DNA of 58,997 nt from a virus. A program made the translations under genes and the position numbers. Below are positions 20,076 to 27,081 of this stretch, piece by piece. The DNA lies in IMG/VR virus record IMGVR_UViG_3300018080_008436, positions 1 to 58,997 of that record; one strand, given 5' to 3'. Position 1 is the first letter of the stretch. Every line of letters starts with the position of its first letter. A model generated the notes under the pieces. It was not told the DNA's origin, did no database searches, and worked only from the letters and a program-made list of their open reading frames with translations.

Positions 20076-20152
20076 TGGTACGCCCGACAGGATTCGAACC
20101 TGTGACCTACGGATTAGAAGTCCGTTGCTCCATCCAACTGAGCTACGAGCGC
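20076..20152 (-). tRNA. tRNA-Arg (anticodon TCT)
   Basis: Complete cloverleaf: acceptor GCGCTCG/CGGGCGT, D arm AGCTCAGTTGGATGGAGC, anticodon arm CGGACTTCTAATCCG, T arm ACAGGTTCGAATCCTGT, and encoded CCA. Reads AGA codons. Confidence 0.95.
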
Positions 20153-20158
20153 ATTACC

Positions 20159-20470
20159 TCAATACCGTCCTCGTTTTCCACCCAGGATTATGCCAATGAA
20201 TTTGAAGACATGAACAAGGGCAAAGAAAAACCAAAAAGCCGAATAGCCCAACTGTTCTCCAATACCATTGTTCTTGACATAAGTCAAGTCATTCTCAGCA
20301 ATTGTTTTGAGCATCATGACAATGAAACAGATTGATGCAACGACAATGTAGACGACAACAATCGTCTGCCAATGCACCATAATGGGGGTCAGAATCATTT
20401 CTCCAATGTATCCCAACCCTTCCCAGGCTTCGCGTTCTCCAGGTCGATAAACTGTGATTTTGTCTTGCAT
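20159..20470 (-). CDS. Membrane protein
   Basis: 103 residues with two hydrophobic spans (MVHWQTIVVVYIVVASICFI and SAFWFFFALVHVFKFIGIIL) separated by a polar loop; short cytoplasmic basic end (GGKRGRY). Ribosome site TTAGGAGTTGACCA. Unrecognised. Confidence 0.75.
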   Translation of the reverse strand: MQDKITVYRPGEREAWEGLGYIGEMILTPIMVHWQTIVVVYIVVASICFIVMMLKTIAENDLTYVKNNGIGEQLGYSAFWFFFALVHVFKFIGIILGGKRGRY

Positions 20471-20480
20471 TGGTCAACTC

Positions 20481-20864
20481 CTAACCGCAATAAACGATTT
20501 CTCCGAAACAACCCGCTTGGACAATGACATCTGCCAAGCCTGCATCAATATACCCTGCATTCCCTTCATGCACTGCTTTCAGAATATCCTTCTGGTAATC
20601 AGGGTGTACAATCTCATCAGATTCCAGGATTGCTTTGAGGCCCTTGCCGATCAGTTCGAGGGTCAACTCATGAGTGTCTTCATCGGGATCAATCTCTCCC
20701 CAGTCGGTAAGGATGTGTAACGTCCCAAACTTTTTCCCTTCCCATTTGAGTCCTTCGATCTGAGACCAGTAACCAATTCCACCTTCCAAGGCGATGCATC
20801 CAATGTCATGCAGGAACTGATCTTCGACTTTCTTCTTGGTTGTAATTTCCAATTCCAAGGCCAT
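20481..20864 (-). CDS. Conserved phage-type hypothetical protein
   Basis: 127 residues. Contains CIALEGGIGYWSQIEGLKWE, a motif (x-x-ALEGGxxYW) that recurs in small phage proteins of unknown role, and an acidic middle (WGEIDPDEDTHELTLELIGK). Ribosome site TAGGAGATAGAACA. Confidence 0.75.
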   Translation of the reverse strand: MALELEITTKKKVEDQFLHDIGCIALEGGIGYWSQIEGLKWEGKKFGTLHILTDWGEIDPDEDTHELTLELIGKGLKAILESDEIVHPDYQKDILKAVHEGNAGYIDAGLADVIVQAGCFGEIVYCG

Positions 20865-20875
20865 TGTTCTATCTC

Positions 20876-21205
20876 CTATCGTTCGATCTCGATGTCGCCG
20901 TTCCCCATGAGAACAGCATTCTTATTCACAATTTGCTTGAAGATTTCAAAACGCGCATTGTCGCTAAGCCAATGAACCGCATCCGTAATCTCATCAATGA
21001 CATCCTCTTTGGACAAGTAGATCTTCTCCCCATGAACAGGAATGACATCGGCGGTATTGATCTTCTTCTGGCAACCTGCGCAAACAAAAACAACTGGACC
21101 TTTATTCAACAAATGGCCTGCATTGATACCTGTCTGGAAACCACAATCGCATTCGATGACTTCCATCTCCGTATGCTTACCCTGAATGTTCTCAACCCTT
21201 TTCAT
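20876..21205 (-). CDS. Zinc-finger hypothetical protein
   Basis: 109 residues from the ATG at 21205 (TGAGGACAAAA upstream, overlapping the end of 21192-21434). CDCGFQTG and CAGCQKK are ~30 residues apart, consistent with a zinc ribbon; the rest is helical (EDVIDEITDAVHWLSDNARF). Confidence 0.7.
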   Translation of the reverse strand: MKRVENIQGKHTEMEVIECDCGFQTGINAGHLLNKGPVVFVCAGCQKKINTADVIPVHGEKIYLSKEDVIDEITDAVHWLSDNARFEIFKQIVNKNAVLMGNGDIEIER

Positions 21206-21434
21206 TTTTGTCCTCAATTGATTTAAGAAATGATGCGTTGCAAGCATGACAAAATAAACCCAGATGAACCCCATGATCGCAACAGTCCGTCAGATCTTTC
21301 TCAGCGATCTCATTGCAGGCAGACTCAACAATGTCAAGGATTCGTTCAACGCATTGAGGGCTTACATTCTCAGCCAGTTCTACTCGGATAGCGTCTCTAG
21401 CTTCATCCTTGATTGTATCCAAATCTCGTTTCAT
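21192..21434 (-). CDS. Small Cys-rich helical protein
   Basis: 80 residues, MKRDLDTIKDEARDAIRVEL; helical with CCDHGVHLGLFCHACNASFL near the end (C-x-x-H ... CxxC). Ribosome site AGCGGAGACAGAGA. First gene after the promoter at 21464. Confidence 0.7.
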   Translation of the reverse strand: MKRDLDTIKDEARDAIRVELAENVSPQCVERILDIVESACNEIAEKDLTDCCDHGVHLGLFCHACNASFLKSIEDKNEKG

Positions 21435-21463
21435 TCTCTGTCTCCGCTTTTTGTTTATACCTC

Positions 21464-21491
21464 AACATAGCATACCAATACATGATGTCAA
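21464..21491 (-). promoter_or_regulatory. Sigma70-like promoter
   Basis: TTGACA, 16 bases ending TGC, TATGTT. Drives 21434 to 19357 including tRNA-Arg. Confidence 0.8.
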
Positions 21492-21521
21492 ATGCATTTA
21501 GAAAAAATAATTCAAAAGGAC

Positions 21522-21549
21522 TTGCAATGCTGTGAAGACATGCCATAGT
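21522..21549 (+). promoter_or_regulatory. Plus-strand sigma70-like promoter
   Basis: TTGCAA, 16 bases ending TGC, CATAGT; the only convincing plus-strand promoter, divergent from the one at 21464. Confidence 0.7.
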
Positions 21550-21573
21550 ATACCTAAACCAAAGGAGCATCTC

Positions 21574-21993
21574 ATGGTTAACAAAACATTCATCCTGGCA
21601 GGGAAAGCAATCTTTACCATCAACAATAATAAAGGAGAGCATTTGACTTTTCGAATCGATGGTAAGCCAGACCGCAACAACCCTAATGCTAAGGTCTACT
21701 TCGCTAAGGTTCTGACTGGACCTGATAATCTCTCCAACTATACGTATATGGGTCTCCTTCGTCAAAAGGATCTGCGGCTCATCCTTACTAAGAACTCTCG
21801 ATTTACGAAAGAATGTCGTAGCATTCGCGTCTTCTGTTGGGCCATGCAAATCATCAATGGAACCACCAAACTTCCTGAAGGGTATGCGATCAAACATGCT
21901 GGTCGCTGTTGTCGATGCGCCAAACTGTTGACAGATCCTGAATCCATTGAAGTCGGTATCGGTCCTGAATGTCGGAAACGCATGGGTCTTTAA
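21574..21993 (+). CDS. DUF6011-like zinc-finger protein; the only plus-strand gene
   Basis: 139 residues from the ATG at 21574 (AAAGGAGCATCTC upstream). N-terminal domain MVNKTFILAGKAIFTINNNK then HLTFRIDGKPDRNNPNAKVY; C-terminal HAGRCCRCAKLLTDPESIEV followed by GIGPECRKRMGL. The CxxC...GxGPxCxxR pattern is the small zinc finger of phage proteins that describe percent-type labels of substrates; function unknown. It has its own promoter (21522) and terminator (22014), facing against the rest of the window. Confidence 0.85.
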   Translation: MVNKTFILAGKAIFTINNNKGEHLTFRIDGKPDRNNPNAKVYFAKVLTGPDNLSNYTYMGLLRQKDLRLILTKNSRFTKECRSIRVFCWAMQIINGTTKLPEGYAIKHAGRCCRCAKLLTDPESIEVGIGPECRKRMGL

Positions 21994-22013
21994 TCTCTCT
22001 CCTCCTTAGTCGC

Positions 22014-22045
22014 CCCCTACTGAGCAATCGGTAGGGGGTTTTCTT
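22014..22045 (+). terminator. Intrinsic terminator (plus strand)
   Basis: CCCCCTACTGAGCAATC, GGTAGGGGG then TTTTCTTTT. Ends 21574-21993. Confidence 0.85.
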
Positions 22046-22077
22046 TTGCCTGGACCTTTCCTGGACAGCGGCTCGCC

Positions 22078-22125
22078 TTTCAAAAAGAGTACTACTGTTT
22101 TAATTCTGTAGTACTCTTTTTAGAA
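22078..22125. repeat. Dispersed GAGTACT hairpin, full copy
   Basis: CAAAAAGAGTACTACTG and CTGTAGTACTCTTTTTAG, loop TTTTAATT. Lies between two terminators that point toward each other. Confidence 0.85.
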
Positions 22126-22159
22126 GAGATAGGGCACACCAGGCTACCCATCAGGGCAC

Positions 22160-22187
22160 AAAAAAAGCCCCTACCGAAGTAGGGGCC
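22160..22187 (-). terminator. Intrinsic terminator
   Basis: Minus strand: GCCCCTACTTCGGTAGGGGC then TTTTTTTG. Ends the long unit that starts near 25590. Confidence 0.9.
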
Positions 22188-22211
22188 AGGGAATAAACAC
22201 GAGGAGATGGT

Positions 22212-22400
22212 TTATTTCCCTAACATATCTGCAACTGGGGCCTTAGTATTGCGAGTTTCGATCTCCTTTTCCTCATCGGTTCCGACTCGAACCTTGAGAA
22301 CCTTGAACCATTTGTCGCTTGGGATGTCTTCAGGAGTTTTGATCAACAGAGTTCGAGTGCTATTCTCGAATTGAATGAAGATTGGGAAGTACGATTTCAT
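22212..22400 (-). CDS. Small hypothetical protein
   Basis: 62 residues from the ATG at 22400, which overlaps the TGA of the gene above. MKSYFPIFIQFENSTRTLLI then KTPEDIPSDKWFKVLKVRVG: a small beta-rich domain with an acidic, charged end. Unrecognised. Confidence 0.65.
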   Translation of the reverse strand: MKSYFPIFIQFENSTRTLLIKTPEDIPSDKWFKVLKVRVGTDEEKEIETRNTKAPVADMLGK

Positions 22401-22579
22401 GGTAAAAATCTTCCTGTTACAATTTCTTTTAAGAATATAAAACACCAACTCATCATTCCAAAAATGAAGATAAGACCTGTAGCATCTTCATTACCTCCCC
22501 AGATCCACAAAAGGAATAAACCCCAGAAGAGTGCAATTAGTACTCGTTGGTTTAATGAAAATTCCTTCCAGAAAATCAT
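22397..22579 (-). CDS. Small membrane protein
   Basis: 60 residues, two hydrophobic spans (VLIALFWGLFLLWIWGG and GLIFIFGMMSWCFIFLKEIV). The start follows the TGA of 22583-22903 by four bases; ribosome site is weak (AAAGAGAT). Unrecognised. Confidence 0.65.
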   Translation of the reverse strand: MIFWKEFSLNQRVLIALFWGLFLLWIWGGNEDATGLIFIFGMMSWCFIFLKEIVTGRFLP

Positions 22580-22582
22580 TTG

Positions 22583-22903
22583 TCAAATCTCTTTGTATGT
22601 TCCTTTAAATGTCTCTGGATCAAATATAGTCGCTAAACCCTCTTTGTCAATCAGAACTACAGAATTTATTTCAGTTCTTGCGGTTCCCAGATCTACCACA
22701 GGATCATCGACAGTAAATTGTCTTGCTTCAACAATATACTCTTCTTGAGTCAATGCTGTGCATTTATACTTCTTCCAACCAGAAAGTTTCTTGGCTTCTT
22801 CGAGATTGATAACCTTGGGTTTCTCTATCTTGAATTCTTCGCCTTCATCTTGCTGTGGTACTTCAACTGGTTTTCTTTTGAATAATCGTTTAAAAAATCC
22901 CAT
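22583..22903 (-). CDS. Hypothetical protein
   Basis: 106 residues from the ATG at 22903; a second ATG directly before it is possible (AAAGGAGATAATGATG). MGFFKRLFKRKPVEVPQQDE is a basic amphipathic start typical of peripheral membrane proteins, followed by an acidic linker and a beta-rich domain (CTALTQEEYIVEARQFTVDD, INSVVLIDKEGLATIFD). Unrecognised. Confidence 0.7.
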   Translation of the reverse strand: MGFFKRLFKRKPVEVPQQDEGEEFKIEKPKVINLEEAKKLSGWKKYKCTALTQEEYIVEARQFTVDDPVVDLGTARTEINSVVLIDKEGLATIFDPETFKGTYKEI

Positions 22904-22919
22904 CATTATCTCCTTTAAT

Positions 22920-22996
22920 TGGTGGGCCATGTAGGACTTGAACCTACGACCTGTCGATTATGAGTCGAATGCTCTGACCAACTGAGCTAATGGCCC
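22920..22996 (-). tRNA. tRNA with anticodon CAT (Met, or Ile after modification)
   Basis: Acceptor GGGCCAT/ATGGCCC (perfect), D arm AGCTCAGTTGGTCAGAGC, anticodon arm TTCGACTCATAATCGAC (position 27:43 mispaired), T arm GTAGGTTCAAGTCCTAC, discriminator A and encoded CCA. No C1:A72 mismatch, so not an initiator. Confidence 0.93.
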
Positions 22997-23007
22997 TTTG
23001 CAATTTC

Positions 23008-23253
23008 TTAAGATGGAGAGTAAGATCCAAGGGGTCTTCTCACCTTGTTCCTTTCAATTCTCCACTTCTCTTGTTTCTCGAAATCTTCTTCAAAAGTGAA
23101 GCTAACAAAAGTAGCTGTGACATTCCCCCCACTTGCAATACGATAGATCAAACCATTGGGAACTCGCATAACGCTTGTTCTATCAGAGACTGTTCGAACT
23201 TCATGAAGTTCCATTGATCGAAGATCTTCATAGTTGTTAGCTTCATCATTCAT
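23008..23253 (-). CDS. Small hypothetical protein
   Basis: 81 residues: MNDEANNYEDLRSMELHEVR, a central RTSVMRVPNGLIYRIASGGN and TATFVSFTFEEDFEKQEKWR. The phrase VPNGLIYRI in the middle looks like a beta hairpin. The start overlaps the end of 23246-23476. Confidence 0.7.
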   Translation of the reverse strand: MNDEANNYEDLRSMELHEVRTVSDRTSVMRVPNGLIYRIASGGNVTATFVSFTFEEDFEKQEKWRIERNKVRRPLGSYSPS

Positions 23254-23476
23254 TTTTCTTTCTTCCTTTTAGCATTACTTCACAATCTTCTCGATCTGGA
23301 CAACCGTAACGACAGTACATATCTCTTAAGATTGGTCCGAACTCTTCATTGAAACTCATCAAGGCTTCTTCATCATTTTGAATGCCTCGATACCACTTAT
23401 GTTTTTCGAGATGACTTTTAATAACATCGATCTCTGCTTTTGTTAAATCGCCTACTCGCGTACAATGCTTGTGCAT
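23246..23476 (-). CDS. Cys-containing helical small protein
   Basis: 76 residues. Helical, with SFNEEFGPILRDMYCRYGCP then DREDCEVMLKGRKKN: a Cys-x3-Cys-x5-Cys arrangement after an FxxxFGPxLRxMYC helix, a layout found in small phage and bacterial proteins of unknown role. Ribosome site AGGGGGTACAGTA. Confidence 0.7.
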   Translation of the reverse strand: MHKHCTRVGDLTKAEIDVIKSHLEKHKWYRGIQNDEEALMSFNEEFGPILRDMYCRYGCPDREDCEVMLKGRKKNE

Positions 23477-23521
23477 TACTGTACCCCCTAAATGACATAC
23501 TCATTATACATTCCGTGCATG

Positions 23522-23680
23522 TCATTCGGTTTCCTCCCTTGAAACATTTTTCCTTTTACGAACCCATGACAAGAACATATAAATGATAATCATTGTCATG
23601 GTTGAGAAAATATAGCCCCAGACCAATCCCCTCAAATAGAAGTACATCGGATCTGGATTATTCCAATCAGTTAATAACAT
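23522..23680 (-). CDS. 52-residue membrane protein
   Basis: MLLTDWNNPDPMYFYLRGLV then WGYIFSTMTMIIIYMFLSWV and RKRKNVSREETE: one membrane span with a basic inner end. Ribosome site ACAGGAGAAAGAAA fixes the start. Its stop is followed by a copy of the ATTCCGTGCATG repeat. Confidence 0.75.
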   Translation of the reverse strand: MLLTDWNNPDPMYFYLRGLVWGYIFSTMTMIIIYMFLSWVRKRKNVSREETE

Positions 23681-23699
23681 TTTCTTTCTCCTGTTAAAT

Positions 23700-23896
23700 T
23701 GGCAGGCTGGGTTGGATTCGAACCAACGTCCCTTCGTATACTACTCTCCGCTTTCCTGTCTAGCCTCAACAGTACATATCACTTTGAGTGACTCCAGATG
23801 TTTCATTTGACTTTTGGAACTAACCGCGTATCAGTTCCTACTAACAGACTACTTTATCCTTCTGTCTAACGATGCTCTCCTATGAGCTACCAGCCC
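23700..23896 (-). tRNA. tRNA gene interrupted in the anticodon loop (intron-like insert)
   Basis: Minus strand: 5' half GGGCTGG-TA-GCTC-ATAGGA-GAGC-A-TCGTT and 3' half TACGA-AGGGAC-GTTGG-TTCGAAT-CCAAC-CCAGCCT-G-CCA. Acceptor, D, anticodon (4 pairs plus U:U) and T arms all form, and CCA is encoded. About 120 bases separate the two anticodon-stem strands. The insert has hairpins (GGAACT/AGTTCC; TCACT/AGTGA) and GAGGCTAGACAGG, which resembles part of a group I core, but it is shorter than usual group I introns. The anticodon cannot be assigned without splice sites. Confidence 0.5.
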
Positions 23897-23904
23897 GTTA
23901 AATT

Positions 23905-24108
23905 TTACTCGACCTCTTCGATTGTGATCTTAAATTTCTTTCCGACAGGTTGTTTCGCCAACCACTCATCAAATTTGTCAAGCTCCACGTGAGCCTCTTC
24001 AGTTATCGAAGGAGAACAAAGCAACAGAAGGGTTGCGTTATATCTTTCAAGAACGTCAGGACACTCCTCTTGATTGTACTCGACATGTGCTTCGGTTTCA
24101 AATTTCAT
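23905..24108 (-). CDS. Small acidic hypothetical protein
   Basis: 67 residues: MKFETEAHVEYNQEECPDVL, an apolar middle (YNATLLLLCSPSITEEAHVE) and KKFKITIEEVE. Ribosome site TAGGAGAAAGGCG. Lies between two tRNA genes. Unrecognised. Confidence 0.7.
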   Translation of the reverse strand: MKFETEAHVEYNQEECPDVLERYNATLLLLCSPSITEEAHVELDKFDEWLAKQPVGKKFKITIEEVE

Positions 24109-24123
24109 CGCCTTTCTCCTATT

Positions 24124-24209
24124 TGGTAGCTAGGGGGGGACTCGAACCCCCAATCCCAAAGGGCGGTTGATTTTAAGTCAACTGCGTATACCAATTCCGC
24201 CACCTAGCC
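24124..24209 (-). tRNA. tRNA-Leu (anticodon TAA)
   Basis: Class II tRNA with a long variable arm: acceptor GGCTAGG/CCTAGCT, D arm with GGCGGAATTGGTATACGC, anticodon arm GTTGACTTAAAATCAAC, variable arm CGCCCTTTGGGATTG, T arm GGGGGTTCGAGTCCCCC, A, encoded CCA. Confidence 0.95.
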
Positions 24210-24215
24210 ATAAAA

Positions 24216-24575
24216 TTATTCCTCATACTCCGCAATGAACTTCAATGCTTCTGCAAGTGCATCAGCAATCTGTTTGTTCGTTGGATTCTCAGGAAGAGCA
24301 TCAAATGTTGACTCCATCAAACGTTCCCGATATCTACGACGACAAAGGATGATCAACTCTTTGTCAAATGCCTTGCGCCTATCATCTGACAAATGTGAAA
24401 TTGTTTTGGGCGACGGAAGCAAAGGAATGTACACCGCTCTAGGTTGATGATACTGAGGCTTCGATTGTGGAATATAAGCCGAGATCAACATCCCAATCGC
24501 AATTCCAAGAAGTGCGCATAAAGGATATACAGTCGGAAGAAACCATTTTGGAAATGTTTTCTTTTCTTCAGACAT
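24216..24575 (-). CDS. Membrane-anchored hypothetical protein
   Basis: 119 residues from the ATG at 24575 (AAAGGTGAACCGA upstream, inside the end of the next gene). One N-terminal membrane span (FLPTVYPLCALLGIAIGMLI) then a proline-containing linker and a charged helical domain (DDRRKAFDKELIILCRRRYR; DALAEALKFIAEYEE). Unrecognised. Confidence 0.7.
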   Translation of the reverse strand: MSEEKKTFPKWFLPTVYPLCALLGIAIGMLISAYIPQSKPQYHQPRAVYIPLLPSPKTISHLSDDRRKAFDKELIILCRRRYRERLMESTFDALPENPTNKQIADALAEALKFIAEYEE

Positions 24576-24774
24576 TCGGTTCACCTTTGAGTGACATTAC
24601 ATAGGCTTCCATGCAATCATATTCTGATTGATTCGGATTGTCATACTCTGACTCTCGAAACCAAACGTAGTGTTTCTGAACCAAATCCCATAACAGATCT
24701 GTTTCCAAATCAGGATATTTGATTCGAAGGAGTTCTGCTAAACAGAACATTGAATAGTTCATTGAGCCTTTCAT
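24568..24774 (-). CDS. Small hypothetical protein
   Basis: 68 residues: MKGSMNYSMFCLAELLRIKY, DLLWDLVQKHYVWFRESEYD and DCMEAYVMSLKGEPN. Helical with aromatic residues. The ATG overlaps the TGA of the upstream 52-residue gene. Unrecognised. Confidence 0.7.
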   Translation of the reverse strand: MKGSMNYSMFCLAELLRIKYPDLETDLLWDLVQKHYVWFRESEYDNPNQSEYDCMEAYVMSLKGEPNV

Positions 24775-24929
24775 TTCCTTTCTCCGTTAGAAATGGGAGC
24801 CAGCCAAAGTTCCTGAACTTCGTTCAAGAGGCGGATAACCAAGTAACCCGTAAGCTTGCCATCAAACGAATTAAAAGCTTGTCCGAAGGACATCTCCTTG
24901 GCTGACTCCCAAAAAGATGGGATTGACAT
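24771..24929 (-). CDS. 52-residue small protein
   Basis: MSIPSFWESAKEMSFGQAFN then SFDGKLTGYLVIRLLNEVQE and LWLAPISNGERK. The TGA overlaps the next ATG (ATGA), supporting translation. An in-frame GTG six codons upstream (VCICQK...) is an alternative start. The two ends of the gene are inverted copies of each other (GGGAGTCAGCCAAGG and CTTTGGCTGGCTCCC, 13 of 15 bases), so the mRNA could fold back. Confidence 0.55.
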   Translation of the reverse strand: MSIPSFWESAKEMSFGQAFNSFDGKLTGYLVIRLLNEVQELWLAPISNGERK

Positions 24930-24947
24930 CTTTTGGCAAATGCACAC

Positions 24948-25022
24948 CTTGAATCCACTTTCAAGTTCCAGTTATCCCGCTTACCTTTTACGTGGACTTT
25001 CAGCAGGACCAATCCCAAAAAT
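24948..25022 (-). other. Structured spacer
   Basis: 75 bases between genes with the hairpin CTTGAA-AGTGGA-TTCAAG just before the next ribosome site. No gene seen. Confidence 0.35.
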
Positions 25023-25262
25023 TTACGCTTCCTCGGTCTCAGCCTGGATCTGTTTGACATCCGAGAACAGAGTCAGAGTGACTTCCTGGGGAACCTCATA
25101 GATGGTTGAAGGTTTCCCCTTACCATCTGCTCGACGCTTCTGACCAACTTCTTTGACCATTCCTTTGTCCTGAAGAACATTCAGAAGGTTGCTGGCCTCG
25201 GCATAGTTGTTGAAGCCTCCCATTTCCTGGAATTCTTTTTTCGTGACTTCGACTGTTTTCAT
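25023..25262 (-). CDS. Winged-helix-like small protein
   Basis: 79 residues. MKTVEVTKKEFQEMGGFNNY, a helix ASNLLNVLQDKGMVKEVGQK, a basic wing-like turn KRRADGKGKPSTIYEVPQE and an acidic end. This matches the recognition helix plus wing of small winged-helix proteins, so DNA binding is plausible. Ribosome site AAGGAGATAGAC. Confidence 0.65.
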   Translation of the reverse strand: MKTVEVTKKEFQEMGGFNNYAEASNLLNVLQDKGMVKEVGQKRRADGKGKPSTIYEVPQEVTLTLFSDVKQIQAETEEA

Positions 25263-25272
25263 GTCTATCTCC

Positions 25273-25590
25273 TTATGTTTTCGGATCGAATGCTACTTCT
25301 CCACACATCTTAATGAAAGCCCTAGCCATAATCATAATGAAAGAGACCTGGACTATCTCAATAAAAAACAAAACAAAAAACGCATCAATGATACCCAAAT
25401 GAGTGTACCAAAGATATCCAACAGCAATCAGGTTCCCTGGAATCCAACCAAAGAAGAAAGAAACAGATCGACGGTATTCCATCATAGGATGAGCCGCCTT
25501 AAGTATCAACATCACTATCAACGGTGGTATGAAAAGAAGGCAAACTGCTGTCGCCCAGGCCATCGTTCCTATGAATGTCGGTTCTTCCAT
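25273..25590 (-). CDS. Integral membrane protein
   Basis: 105 residues with three hydrophobic spans (AWATAVCLLFIPPLIVMLIL; FFFGWIPGNLIAVGYLWYTH; IIDAFFVLFFIEIVQVSFIM) and short loops. Unrecognised. Ribosome site TGGAGCATAACA. First gene of the unit that runs to the terminator at 22160. Confidence 0.75.
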   Translation of the reverse strand: MEEPTFIGTMAWATAVCLLFIPPLIVMLILKAAHPMMEYRRSVSFFFGWIPGNLIAVGYLWYTHLGIIDAFFVLFFIEIVQVSFIMIMARAFIKMCGEVAFDPKT

Positions 25591-25617
25591 TGTTATGCTC
25601 CAGTATCTTTACTAATC

Positions 25618-25645
25618 AACATAACCCCCATTAACATTAAGTCAA
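25618..25645 (-). promoter_or_regulatory. Sigma70-like promoter
   Basis: TTGACT, 16 bases, TATGTT. Drives 25590 through the tRNA cluster. Confidence 0.75.
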
Positions 25646-25697
25646 GGCCATTTACAAAAAATAATAACCCGCTGTCGATCCAGGAGCCGCCGCCATC

Positions 25698-25745
25698 TTC
25701 TAAAAAGAGTACTACTGTTTTTATTCTGTAGTACTCTTTTTGAAA
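25698..25745. repeat. Dispersed GAGTACT hairpin, full copy
   Basis: TAAAAAGAGTACTACTG and CTGTAGTACTCTTTTTG, loop TTTTTATT. Confidence 0.85.
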
Positions 25746-25795
25746 ATCAGGACCCCAGCCGCCACACCAGCAGACCCTGATCGGACCTGAACAAC

Positions 25796-25829
25796 AAAAA
25801 AGACCCCTACCAATTAAGGTAGAGGCCCA
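25796..25829 (-). terminator. Intrinsic terminator
   Basis: Minus strand: GGGCCTCTACCTTAATT, GGTAGGGGTC then TTTTTTG. Ends the metallophosphoesterase unit. Confidence 0.85.
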
Positions 25830-25868
25830 TATGCCTATATGTACGAGATAAGCAACTATATTATACAA

Positions 25869-26621
25869 CTAAATCCCAATAACGAAATCCATATCCCCCA
25901 TTCTTTCGCTTGGATAACCCATCGGATTACGTACAAAACGTATATCGCCTAAATATCTATCTACGAAATCATGACTGTGTCCATGTATCCATAACGACAC
26001 ATCATCACCATGCATCATGATGAACGTATCCATGTCAGCCGCGAACGCCTCATTTAACGTATGATTACGCCAATTGGAAGAAATCAAATTGAATGATGGA
26101 AGATGATGAGTTACAATTATCCTCTTGGTCTTAACATTGACCAACTTGTACATCGACTCATTCAAAAAACCACGATTCAACAAATGATACTCATTAATCT
26201 TATCAACAGTCAAACCATCGATCATATGATAATCCCCCATCGAGTTCTTAATCGAAAAGGAATTGACTGCCCCTATATGTGTCCATAATGTTGAACATAT
26301 GAAAGAAACATCTTCGATCTCAACAATTTGGTTGTTGACATAATAACATTTGTTCCCATTCTTCTCAAACACTTGACGATGAGAACCAAAACTCGGATGA
26401 TCCCATGAGTCTTCCCAAAGATCATGATTACCAGGAATCATTACAATATGTTTCCACTTCGGCAATAAATGTTCTTGAATGAACTTCTCCCTCATCGGAG
26501 TATGATTACAGAAGTCTCCTGCAATTACCAGAACATCAGCCCTTGGAATCATTCGGTTAATAACATAACCGTAGTTCTTCTTAAACTCAATATGTTGATC
26601 AGAAAGGATCTGGATTTTCAT
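25869..26621 (-). CDS. Calcineurin-type metallophosphoesterase
   Basis: 250 residues with the complete motif set in order: LSDQH (Asp8, His10), AGDF (35-36), GNHD (64-67), THH (171-173) and GHSH (214-217), which bind two metal ions and the phosphate. Full length for the family. Such enzymes hydrolyse phosphomonoesters, phosphodiesters or nucleotides; the substrate is unknown. It overlaps 26599-26838 by 23 bases. Ribosome site is modest (AAAGAGAAATACTTAG). Confidence 0.9.
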   Translation of the reverse strand: MKIQILSDQHIEFKKNYGYVINRMIPRADVLVIAGDFCNHTPMREKFIQEHLLPKWKHIVMIPGNHDLWEDSWDHPSFGSHRQVFEKNGNKCYYVNNQIVEIEDVSFICSTLWTHIGAVNSFSIKNSMGDYHMIDGLTVDKINEYHLLNRGFLNESMYKLVNVKTKRIIVTHHLPSFNLISSNWRNHTLNEAFAADMDTFIMMHGDDVSLWIHGHSHDFVDRYLGDIRFVRNPMGYPSERMGDMDFVIGI

Positions 26622-26838
26622 CTAAGTATTTCTCTTTTTGTTCCTGAAACCAAGGACCATATAAATCCCCAAGAGCATGCCACTCTTCAAGATTCAATTC
26701 TTTAATCCTGTCTCTAACATCCGAAGACTTCTTGAACCATTTATTCAGAAACTCCTGGTTTGTTTTCATCTCAGGTTGTTTCAAAGCTAAAATGACATCT
26801 TTCATGTCCTCAAATAATTGTTTTACTTTCTCATTCAC
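26599..26838 (-). CDS. Small helical protein
   Basis: 79 residues: MNEKVKQLFEDMKDVILALK, KWFKKSSDVRDRIKELNLEE and WHALGDLYGPWFQEQKEKYL. Amphipathic, acidic. Start supported by GGGGGCATATGTGA; a copy of the ATTCAGTGCATAG repeat lies just upstream. Confidence 0.7.
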   Translation of the reverse strand: MNEKVKQLFEDMKDVILALKQPEMKTNQEFLNKWFKKSSDVRDRIKELNLEEWHALGDLYGPWFQEQKEKYLDENPDPF

Positions 26839-26848
26839 ATATGCCCCC

Positions 26849-26934
26849 AGGCATTCAGTGCATAGTTTGCATAGCCTGCACCAATTCAGGTTAAGAATGT
26901 GCTTGCATTCGCAGACCCATTCAGTGGATGGTTA
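26849..26934. repeat. ATTCAGTG motifs
   Basis: GCATTCAGTGCATAG near 26851 and CCATTCAGTGGATGG near 26917; the second directly follows the stop codon of 26932-27081. Confidence 0.6.
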
Positions 26935-27081
26935 CATCGTAGCTACTCTCTTATGACAATGTGGACATTTGACAATTCGAGTCTTTCGATGGTAGGCTTC
27001 CTCTGCCGCTCGTTTCAGGTTATAACGTTTCCGACAATGACGACACGTAAAATATGTGTTAAGGTCAATTGGTCTTGGCAT
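26932..27081 (-). CDS. 49-residue zinc-ribbon protein
   Basis: MPRPIDLNTYFTCRHCRKRY then NLKRAAEEAYHRKTRIVKCP and HCHKRVATM. CRHC and CPHC pairs 27 residues apart, very basic between: a small zinc ribbon that could bind nucleic acid. Weak ribosome site (AAAGAACAAAA). Confidence 0.7.
   Translation of the reverse strand: MPRPIDLNTYFTCRHCRKRYNLKRAAEEAYHRKTRIVKCPHCHKRVATM

Noticed and set aside
23421-23516. Small frame MTCTECIMSMSFRGYSN...
   Set aside because: Overlaps most of the start of 23246-23476 in another frame and lacks independent support.
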